Of a stretch of 57,348 bases of DNA, positions 24,614 to 31,269 are shown piece after piece. The notes below the pieces were generated by a model that saw nothing but the letters and a program-made list of their open reading frames with translations, was not told where the DNA came from and did no database searches. Position numbers and translations under genes: made by a program. The stretch spans positions 1-57,348 of the forward strand of contig NZ_SADR02000034.1 of the NCBI RefSeq assembly GCF_004010325.2. The letters run 5' to 3'. Within the stretch, counting starts at the first letter, position 1. Every line of letters starts with the position of its first letter. Source of the DNA: Mesorhizobium sp. M00.F.Ca.ET.216.01.1.1. Lineage in GTDB: Bacteria; Pseudomonadota; Alphaproteobacteria; Rhizobiales; Rhizobiaceae.

Positions 24614-24752
24614 CGCTCCGCCGCCCCGGCGCACGCCTTATCTAGGCTCGATGTTTGCCAAGGCGAGTCGACATTAACAGAAAGTGCGAAGGCTGGACGC
24701 TGACGCTGCCAATCTCCCTTCGCGCGGCGGGAGATTCTCGGCTTTAATAATT

Positions 24753-24811
24753 ATTCAACCAAACGGTTGACTATCTGAAACGCACCTCTATATTCAACTA
24801 CATGGTTGAAT
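24753..24811 (+). promoter_or_regulatory. ArsR operon promoter with two operator palindromes
   Basis: Two related palindromes, ATTCAACCAAACGGTTGACT (24753-24772) and ATTCAACTACATGGTTGAAT (24792-24811), sit 39 bases apart. The first covers a -35 element TTGACT (24767-24772); the second overlaps a -10 TATATT (24789-24794) and the ATG itself (24802). The -35/-10 spacing is 16 bases. Initiation about seven bases after the -10 box would fall at or next to the ATG, giving a leaderless or near-leaderless message. Autorepression by the encoded ArsR protein is the simple reading. Confidence 0.7.
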
Positions 24812-25188
24812 TAGAGACGCCCCAGATGGACTCGGTCTTTCACGCCCTTGGCGATGCCACACGCCGGCGGATGCTTCGCGATCTCGTCGGCGGCGAGAAA
24901 ACGGTGAGCCAGTTGGCAGAACCCTTCACTATGTCGCTGGCGGCCGCCTCCAAGCACATCAAGGCGCTGGAGCATGCCGGGCTGATCCGGCGCGAGGTGC
25001 GCGGCCGCACGCATTTTTGCCGCCTCGACCCCGGACCGCTGGCCAGCGCCCACCAGTGGCTCTCCTTCTACGAGCGCTTCTGGACCGGCCGCCTCGATAT
25101 TCTTGAACGCCTCCTTCGCGAGGAGGACGCACGCAAATCCACTTCAGCGCCGACAACGCCAACACCACCAAAGGGAGACGACCAATGA
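24802..25188 (+). CDS. ArsR-family regulator (non-metal, SRPBCC-linked type)
   Basis: A 128-residue winged-helix repressor. The HTH region covers about residues 8-75 (MDSVFHALGDATRRRMLRDL, SQLAEPFTMSLAAASKHIKALEHAGLI). It lacks the CxC metal-binding motif, so it probably does not sense metals. Proteins of this subgroup are regularly encoded upstream of an AHSA1/SRPBCC gene, as here. No ribosome-binding site precedes the ATG, in line with a leaderless message. It overlaps the next gene by four bases (ATGA). Confidence 0.9.
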   Translation: MVELETPQMDSVFHALGDATRRRMLRDLVGGEKTVSQLAEPFTMSLAAASKHIKALEHAGLIRREVRGRTHFCRLDPGPLASAHQWLSFYERFWTGRLDILERLLREEDARKSTSAPTTPTPPKGDDQ

Positions 25189-25718
25189 ACCAGATGAAAA
25201 ACCTCGAAGCCTATGGCGAGCTGACCGAACCCGCGACATTCACCATCCAGCGCCTTTTGCCTGGCCCCATCGAGCGCGTCTGGGCCTATCTCACCGAGAG
25301 TGACCTGCGCCGGCAGTGGATGGCTGCGGGCCAGATGGAAATGAAGGCCGGCACGTCATTCGAGTTCGTCTGGCGTAACGACGAGCTGACCGACCCGCCT
25401 GGCCAGCGCCCCGCCGGCTTCCCCGAAGAGCATCGGATGGAGGGCCGGATTACAGAGCTCGATCCGCCGCGCAAGCTCGCCATCACCTGGGGAAACACCG
25501 GCGGCGTTTCCTTCTTGCTGGAGCCGAAGGGCAACGATGTGCTGCTCACCATCGTCCATCGCCGGCTGCCGGAACGCGCGATCCAGCTCAACATCACCGC
25601 CGGCTGGCACATACACCTCGACCTGCTTGCCGCCCGCCTCGCGGGCAAGACGCCGACCTCGTTCTGGGATGGCTGGAGCCGCCTGCGGGAAGAATACGAC
25701 CGCCGCCTGCCGGCCTGA
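25185..25718 (+). CDS. SRPBCC (AHSA1/START-like) family protein
   Basis: A 177-residue lipocalin-like START-fold protein. It has the AHSA1 opening FTIQRLLPGPIERVWAYLTE, SDLRRQW, and a later WHIHLDLLAARLAGK helix, typical for this group. These proteins bind hydrophobic ligands or act with ArsR partners in stress response. It is translationally coupled to the ArsR gene by the ATGA overlap. A GGGAGA sits within the end of the ArsR coding region to serve as its ribosome-binding site. Ligand unknown. Confidence 0.88.
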   Translation: MNQMKNLEAYGELTEPATFTIQRLLPGPIERVWAYLTESDLRRQWMAAGQMEMKAGTSFEFVWRNDELTDPPGQRPAGFPEEHRMEGRITELDPPRKLAITWGNTGGVSFLLEPKGNDVLLTIVHRRLPERAIQLNITAGWHIHLDLLAARLAGKTPTSFWDGWSRLREEYDRRLPA

Positions 25719-25795
25719 CACACAGTTCAAGGCTCGCACACTCAACGATGAACGATGAACCGGGCTTGCCTCGCGCGAGCCGGAAGGAGGAAGTC

Positions 25796-26371
25796 ATGCG
25801 CAAATTGATCACTGGAATGAAGATTTCTGTCGACGGCAAGATGGAAGGTCCCGAGGGTTACGCGGATTGGGTGGACGCGTGGTCGGATGAATATGGCCTG
25901 ACGCCGCAAATCGATGCCTGCCTGCTCGGGAGCGCCATGTACGCCGGCTATGAGCGCTATTGGAGCGCGATCCAGAACGAGCCGGACAAGCCGCTGCCGA
26001 TGACCGGCAAATTGCCGACCCCGGCCGAGCTCGAATGGGCCCGTTTCGCCGCGCAGACCCCGCATTATGTGCTGTCGAACACCATGACCTCGGCTGTCTG
26101 GCCCAAGACGCGCTTCGTGCGGAACCTGGAAGACATCGCCGCCCTCAAGCAGCAGCCCGGCAAGGACATCTATCTCATGGGAGGCGCGCGGATTACGGCC
26201 AGCCTCATCGATGCTGGGCTGGTGGATGAGCTCCGGCTTATCCTCTATCCGCTGCTCGTCGGTGAAGGGAAGGCGCTGTTTGCGACGACGCAAAATCGCC
26301 GCGGGCTCGAACTGCGGAAGGTTCAGCAGCTTCCGGACGGGCGCGTGAGCCTGATCTACGGGATTGGCTGA
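25796..26371 (+). CDS. RibD/dihydrofolate-reductase-like protein
   Basis: A 191-residue protein of the RibD C-terminal/DHFR fold (MRKLITGMKISVDGKMEGPE; GGARITASLIDAGLVDELRL; YPLLVGEGKALF). These NADPH-dependent-looking proteins are common in ArsR/SRPBCC operons but are rarely true dihydrofolate reductases. The start follows AAGGAGGAAGTC. It lies 77 bases after the SRPBCC gene in the same direction, so it probably belongs to the operon. The substrate is unknown. Confidence 0.88.
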   Translation: MRKLITGMKISVDGKMEGPEGYADWVDAWSDEYGLTPQIDACLLGSAMYAGYERYWSAIQNEPDKPLPMTGKLPTPAELEWARFAAQTPHYVLSNTMTSAVWPKTRFVRNLEDIAALKQQPGKDIYLMGGARITASLIDAGLVDELRLILYPLLVGEGKALFATTQNRRGLELRKVQQLPDGRVSLIYGIG

Positions 26372-26549
26372 GGGAGGAAGCCGTCGAGGCGTCAGCCGCC
26401 CTTCGCGGATTTGGCTCCGTCGATCGCCCCGGCGAACCAGCAGCGTGGCACGATCACCCACGCGCGGCGCGACGAACCGCTGCCAATTGATTGCCCTTGA
26501 TCGTTTGAAACGTCGGGAGCACACTGCGGGCTCGCGCGGGGCGATAGAA

Positions 26550-27533
26550 TTGATCTCGGCAGGCTCGGATTCCGGCCTCCAAATGTTGGTTGCGGTGCTG
26601 AACGGGGACATTGCCAGTCCGCGTCAGTGGAGCGCCGTCATCCAGGAGGCGAACCGGCACCTCGTCGCCCCGGCCCTGTATGCCTGCCTGCGGGACTACC
26701 CTTTCCCTAGTCTCATTCCGGCTGAGGTTGACGAGTACCTGCGTTTTCTTCACGACCTGAATGAGATGCGAAACCGGCGGCTGCGGCAGCAGGCCATCGA
26801 AACAATCGGTGCTCTGAACGAAGCGGGCATCGAACCCCTCCTCATCAAGGGGTCGGCGCTCTTGATGATCCTGCCGGAGCGTCGTCTCGGCACCCGCATG
26901 ATCAGCGATCTCGACCTCGTGGTCGACAAGGGTGCTGTCGAAGCCTGCGTCGCGCGGCTTCTCGGCATCGGCTACCAGCCGCTGGCAGACGATCCCGGCG
27001 CGCATGCGCGCGGGAAATTCTACCGGCCCTCCGATGTCGGTTCCGTCGACCTGCATTGGCGACCACCGGGACCCGCACATCTTTTCGCGGCAAATGAAAC
27101 TCTGCGCAGCGTGAGCGTCGAGGTGCAGGGGGTTCGGCTGAAACTCCCGACGCCTGCCGAATGGGTGACGCACCTGATCGTGCACGACATGATCCAGGAT
27201 CGCAGACTGCGCACCGGCGATGTCAGTCTAAGGCGCCTCCTCGACTGCCGCGAGATCCTCCGCCTGGGGTACGATATCGACTGGGGTGCGATCCGCGACA
27301 GGCTGCCGTCGGGCCGGATGGCGCTGGCGCGCAACCTGTTTTTCCTGAACCTGCAGCGCTTTGCCGGTGTGAAGGTCGATGGCGGCGCCGGCGGATTGCT
27401 GCCGAGGCTCCTCTACAGCCGTCAGATCGCGTTACGGCGCAACGCCACATACAGAAGTCTGGACAGCTTCGGATTGTCCATGCTGGGCGGGAGCTGGAAG
27501 TTCCTGAAGCTCTCCAGAGCAGAACGGCAATGA
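26550..27533 (+). CDS. Nucleotidyltransferase (NTP_transf_5-like)
   Basis: About 327 residues. An N-terminal helical region leads to a nucleotidyltransferase core: PLLIKGSALLMILPERRLGT and then RMISDLDLVVDK, giving the G-S and D-x-D metal-binding pattern. SVDLHWRP adds a third acidic residue. The C-terminal half is helical. This family (PF14907-like) is often found in lasso-peptide and other RiPP clusters beside HPr-kinase-like proteins. The start is uncertain: TTG at 26550 is used, with ATG at 26583 as an alternative; sequence further upstream is Arg-rich and non-coding in character. The stop overlaps the next gene's ATG. Confidence 0.75.
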   Translation: MISAGSDSGLQMLVAVLNGDIASPRQWSAVIQEANRHLVAPALYACLRDYPFPSLIPAEVDEYLRFLHDLNEMRNRRLRQQAIETIGALNEAGIEPLLIKGSALLMILPERRLGTRMISDLDLVVDKGAVEACVARLLGIGYQPLADDPGAHARGKFYRPSDVGSVDLHWRPPGPAHLFAANETLRSVSVEVQGVRLKLPTPAEWVTHLIVHDMIQDRRLRTGDVSLRRLLDCREILRLGYDIDWGAIRDRLPSGRMALARNLFFLNLQRFAGVKVDGGAGGLLPRLLYSRQIALRRNATYRSLDSFGLSMLGGSWKFLKLSRAERQ

Positions 27534-28729
27534 GCCGGGGCCTGCTTCCGGACTTGCCAGCAGCAAGACGGCCGGCGGCGCTTCGGCCGGCTTGCGGCAT
27601 TATCGCCTGCAGGCTCGACAGGGATGTCGTGCTGTTTTCGGAGCCGCAGCAACGCGTCTATCAGTTCGACGCGACGTCGGGGTCGGTTTGGTTCGGCGTC
27701 ACAGCCGGTGAGACGCTAGGCAGGATCGCGCGACGCCTCGCCGCTGAGACGCGATGCACATTGGACGAGGCGCGCGATTGCGTCTTGAACTGTCTGGCGG
27801 AATGGCAGGAGCTGGGTTTCCTAAGCCGGATGCCGCAGGAACCGGCTCAACCGATACCGGGGCGCGACCAACCAGCCTCCATTCCGGCTACTGGCCCCGT
27901 CTACCAGATGGCGGGGATTCGGATCGCCATTGCCTTTCCCGACGTCGCCTCCAGGCAGGCCTGGGATGCCATTGCCGGTCACTTGCGACATGACGTAACC
28001 GCAGAGCCGACCGGCGTGGCGGAAGCCGGCTTCGCGATAGAGCCGTTCGAGGGCGGTTACCGGATGCTCGGCCAGGCGGGAGACCAGCCGGATTTCGCAG
28101 ATCCGGCGGCAGTGGCCGTCGGCCTGAAGGAAGCCGTCCTGCATGCGGTGCTCGAGCGCCGGCCAGACTGGATTGCACTTCATGCAGCGATGCTTTCCTG
28201 CGGATCGAGCGCGGTCCTGCTTGCAGGCTCGTCGGGCCATGGCAAGACCACGCTGGCGGCTGTGCTGAACGCATCGGGAATGCCTGCCATCGCCGACGAT
28301 GTGGCCCTTGTGTCGGTCAGGCCTGCGGCAATCTCGGGGTTGCCCTTCGCCTTTGCCGCCAAGCCAGGCAGCTTGGCCGTGCTTCGGACCTGGTTTCCGG
28401 CCCTCGACCGGCTTGCCGAATTTCAGCGTCCAGACGGGCGCAAGGTGAAATACATCGAACCGGTTCGCGTCTGCGAGCAGGCCAGCAGCGTTTGCGCCGT
28501 CATCTTCCCGCGATTTTCGGCCTTGGCGGCGCTGCAAATCACTCAACTGCGCAAGGTAGCCGGGCTCACGTCGCTGCTCGAGGAGGCGATCAATGCCAGC
28601 CATTGGTTGACTGCCGACGGTTTTGTCGCGCTGTGCACGCTGCTCGATGGCGCGGTGGTGATCCAGATCGACTACGGCGACGCCAGCACAGCAGCGGAAT
28701 GGATAAGGATGAACCTGGCGCCGGCGTAA
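27530..28729 (+). CDS. PqqD-domain / HPr-kinase-like fusion protein
   Basis: A 399-residue two-domain protein. Residues 24-105 look like a PqqD-type peptide-recognition domain (VVLFSEPQQRVYQFDATSGS, then LDEARDCVLNCLAEWQELGFL). Residues 190-399 look like an HPr kinase: LHAAMLSCGSSAVLLAG leading to a Walker A GSSGHGKTT at 233-241, and IADDVALV at 254-261 for the Asp-Asp pair. In known RiPP systems PqqD-like domains bind leader peptides and HprK-like kinases phosphorylate the substrate. The ATG overlaps the nucleotidyltransferase stop (ATGA), so the two enzymes are made together. Confidence 0.8.
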   Translation: MSRGLLPDLPAARRPAALRPACGIIACRLDRDVVLFSEPQQRVYQFDATSGSVWFGVTAGETLGRIARRLAAETRCTLDEARDCVLNCLAEWQELGFLSRMPQEPAQPIPGRDQPASIPATGPVYQMAGIRIAIAFPDVASRQAWDAIAGHLRHDVTAEPTGVAEAGFAIEPFEGGYRMLGQAGDQPDFADPAAVAVGLKEAVLHAVLERRPDWIALHAAMLSCGSSAVLLAGSSGHGKTTLAAVLNASGMPAIADDVALVSVRPAAISGLPFAFAAKPGSLAVLRTWFPALDRLAEFQRPDGRKVKYIEPVRVCEQASSVCAVIFPRFSALAALQITQLRKVAGLTSLLEEAINASHWLTADGFVALCTLLDGAVVIQIDYGDASTAAEWIRMNLAPA

Positions 28730-28927
28730 GCCGGGACCGATGTTTGCCGGGACGAATGCGGCGCTACGCGGCCCGACGTACAGCGAAGAAGTGCCGCTTC
28801 GAAGATTTTTGAACAGCACGTTTGGACTTCAACAGGGGAAAGCCTGACTGTCCGCCGGTGTCCGTTCCAAGCTAATAAACGCAAAGTTGTGTTCCAGACG
28901 AATAAATTGAAGAGATGGAGCAAACCT

Positions 28928-29161
28928 ATGCGGGGAGTTGAAGGTGAAGAAAATGCAGGCACCGGCTCTGAGCTGGGGCGGCGCGACTTCGTAAAAGGGG
29001 TAGGAAAATTCGCGGTCCTTACGCCAGCGACGGTGACGATGCTGCTCGATGTCAGCATGAACTCGCCGGCTGTGGCGGCGTCAGGCGGTCGCCCCGGTTG
29101 GGGGTTTGGCGATACCAACCATACGCACAGTGAGCCTCCTGGGCTGGCGAAAAAAGGGTAG
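28928..29161 (+). CDS. Tat-leader small protein with Gly/His tail (putative peptide substrate)
   Basis: A 77-residue protein. The N-terminal half carries a twin-arginine motif (GRRDFVKG at 17-24), a hydrophobic run (about 26-41) and a signal-peptidase-like AVAAS site at about 49-52. What remains would be only about 26 residues, containing GWGFGDTNHTHSEPPG and a basic end. ATGGAGCAAACCT precedes the ATG. It lies 198 bases after the kinase, same strand. The leader/core layout makes it the best candidate substrate of the neighbouring enzymes. It could also be an ordinary small exported protein. GTG at 28889 is an alternative start. Confidence 0.65.
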   Translation: MRGVEGEENAGTGSELGRRDFVKGVGKFAVLTPATVTMLLDVSMNSPAVAASGGRPGWGFGDTNHTHSEPPGLAKKG

Positions 29162-29413
29162 TCGTCGCGGCTCCGAAGGCTAAAGAATGTCGGCTCTTGG
29201 CGGCAGGGGTCGATATTCGTGGTGCTTGTCCGAAGTCGGCCTCAGGGCTGCGCTCGAGTCGACCCGTTGCGGAAATTCCCGGTCGAATTCACCCACGACC
29301 TGAGGCGGGAGTTGAACCTCGCCATCAAGCGGCTGTCGTGACGATGCGAATGCTCGCCCGCCTTGGCAACCACCCTGCCGAGGTCTAGCATACGCCAGCG
29401 CATGGGGGCTCCG

Positions 29414-30214
29414 ATGACATCGACCTTCAACATTCACGATGCGGCCGGCTACGAGCAGCTCATGGGCCGCTGGAGCCAGAAACTCGCGCCCCCATTCATC
29501 GACTTCGCTGGGCTTGCCGACGGCGAAAAGATACTCGATGTCGGCTGCGGCACCGGTAGCTTGACCTTCGCGCTCGCCGGGTCCGCCGATCTCGGCGAGA
29601 TCGCCGCGATCGACTTTTCGCCGATCTTCGTCGAGGCGGCGATCCGGCGCAACACCGATCCGCGGATAAAAATCCGGCAGGCGGATGCCTGCGCCTTGCC
29701 CTTCGAGGACGGCACGTTCGACCGCGCCCTGGCGCTGCTCGTGCTCCACTTCGTGCCCGAAGCCGGCAAGGCAGTCGCCGAGATGCGTCGCGTCGTGCGG
29801 CCGGGCGGCGTGGTCGCGGCGGCCGTGTGGGACCATCTCGGCGGCATGCCCGGAATGCGCATGATGGTCGACACGGTGGCCGTGCTCAGCGAAGGTGGGC
29901 GCCAGTTGCGCAGCCGCTATTGCTTCCAGCCGATGATGCAGCCGGGCGAAATGCAACGGACTTTTGTCGAGCAGGGCCTCGCGGACGTTACGGAAACGCA
30001 GCTGATGATCCGCATGGACTACCAAAGCTTCGACGACTACTGGGCGCCGATTGCCGCGGGCGAAGGGCCGCTCGGCAAATATGTGGCCACGCTCGACACC
30101 GCGGAGCGGGCGCGCACCGACGCCGCCGTGCGCGACGCCTACGAGGCCGGCCGGCCCGACGGCCCGAGATCTTTTGCGAACGTCGCCTGGGCCTGCCGGG
30201 GTATCGTTCCCTGA
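29414..30214 (+). CDS. Class I SAM-dependent methyltransferase
   Basis: A 266-residue methyltransferase. Motif I is KILDVGCGTGSL (about residues 39-50), with IAAIDFSPIFVE after it and FDRALALLVLHFV as the motif IV region. RRVVRPGGVVAAAVWD is the post-IV segment of UbiE-like enzymes. The start at 29414 follows GGGGGCTCCG; an earlier ATG at 29402 is possible. It lies 252 bases past the Tat-leader peptide and could act with that locus, but such enzymes are common and the link is only positional. Confidence 0.82.
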   Translation: MTSTFNIHDAAGYEQLMGRWSQKLAPPFIDFAGLADGEKILDVGCGTGSLTFALAGSADLGEIAAIDFSPIFVEAAIRRNTDPRIKIRQADACALPFEDGTFDRALALLVLHFVPEAGKAVAEMRRVVRPGGVVAAAVWDHLGGMPGMRMMVDTVAVLSEGGRQLRSRYCFQPMMQPGEMQRTFVEQGLADVTETQLMIRMDYQSFDDYWAPIAAGEGPLGKYVATLDTAERARTDAAVRDAYEAGRPDGPRSFANVAWACRGIVP

Positions 30215-30486
30215 CCCGACGGCCAGTGAACCCAAGGCTTTGCAAGGTTCTGGCGCCGGAACATTTCGCTCGGCCGTGCCGTCCTTTTGAAATGGCCGCG
30301 TTCCTTCCGCGGCTTTCGGCTGTCGGGACATTGGCGCCCGCCCGCTTCCCACTCGCCCCGGTCTTTTGACGCTCTTCTCGGGAGATGATTGGCTCACGCG
30401 CCCGTCGCGAAGACGGTGATCGCTACCCTTCAATCTCTGCCCTTCGCGGATTTGGCGGCGCCGAAGCGCAGGCCGCCCATGATTGG

Positions 30487-31269
30487 TCAGACTGCCCTTG
30501 CCTGATCGGCCGTGAGCGCCTGCTCCCGCGTGCCGGAGACGATGATCTCCAGGACCTCATGCTCGTCGGTGTTCTTGACGTGGCGGTCGCCGACGTTCTC
30601 GCCGCGCTTAAGCACCATGACACGGTCGCCCACTGCGAAAATGTCGACGAGCCGGTGCGAGATGATGATCTGGGCAACGCCCTGCTTTTTCAGTTCCAGC
30701 ATGGTCTCGAGCAGCCGCTCGGTCGCCATCACCGAGAGATTAGCGGTCGGTTCGTCAAGAATCACGACGCGTGGCTCGAACGAGATCGCGCGGGCAATCG
30801 CCACGGATTGCTGGCGGCCGCCCGACAGGCTCTCGACCTTCTGGTAGACGGAGTTCACGTCGACCTTGAGCCGCTTCAGCACGCTGTCGGCTTCCGCGTA
30901 CATTTTCCGGCGATTGACAAAAGGGCCTTTGCGCGGCCAGCGGCCAAGAAAGATGTTCTGGCCGACATCCATGTTCCCGCAAAGAGCGAAATCCTGGTAG
31001 ATCATCTCGATACCGGCATCGCGGCTTTCATGCGGACTCTTGAAGTGCACTGGTTGTTTGGCAACGAAGATTTCGCCGGCATCGCGTTGATAAGCGCCGG
31101 TCAGGATCTTCATGAGAGTCGACTTGCCGGCCGAGTTGTCGCCGACCAGGCCAAGGATCTCGCCCGGATAAAGCACGAGATCGACATTGCGGAGTGCCTG
31201 CACCGCACCGAAGGCCTTTTCGATGCCACGCATTTCCACGATCGGCTCGGATGGTTTTCCATCACGCAT
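30487..31269 (-). CDS. Sugar ABC transporter ATPase (FrcA type, single domain)
   Basis: A 260-residue ATPase of the ribose/fructose (CUT2) type. Walker A reads GDNSAGKST, the Q-loop YQDFALC and the signature LSGGRQQSVAIARA; Walker B is VVILDEPTANL. Most CUT2 ATPases have two fused domains of about 500 residues; single-domain ones like this match rhizobial FrcA. The start overlaps the permease stop by eight bases, so translation is coupled. It is the last gene of a leftward binding-protein, permease, ATPase operon. Confidence 0.9.
   Translation of the reverse strand: MRDGKPSEPIVEMRGIEKAFGAVQALRNVDLVLYPGEILGLVGDNSAGKSTLMKILTGAYQRDAGEIFVAKQPVHFKSPHESRDAGIEMIYQDFALCGNMDVGQNIFLGRWPRKGPFVNRRKMYAEADSVLKRLKVDVNSVYQKVESLSGGRQQSVAIARAISFEPRVVILDEPTANLSVMATERLLETMLELKKQGVAQIIISHRLVDIFAVGDRVMVLKRGENVGDRHVKNTDEHEVLEIIVSGTREQALTADQARAV

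Noticed and set aside
26550..29161. Calling the locus a complete lasso-peptide cluster
   Set aside because: No asparagine-synthetase-like cyclase, transglutaminase-like protease or B1/C gene is present, and the peptide lacks the usual Thr at -2. Only accessory-type enzymes are seen.
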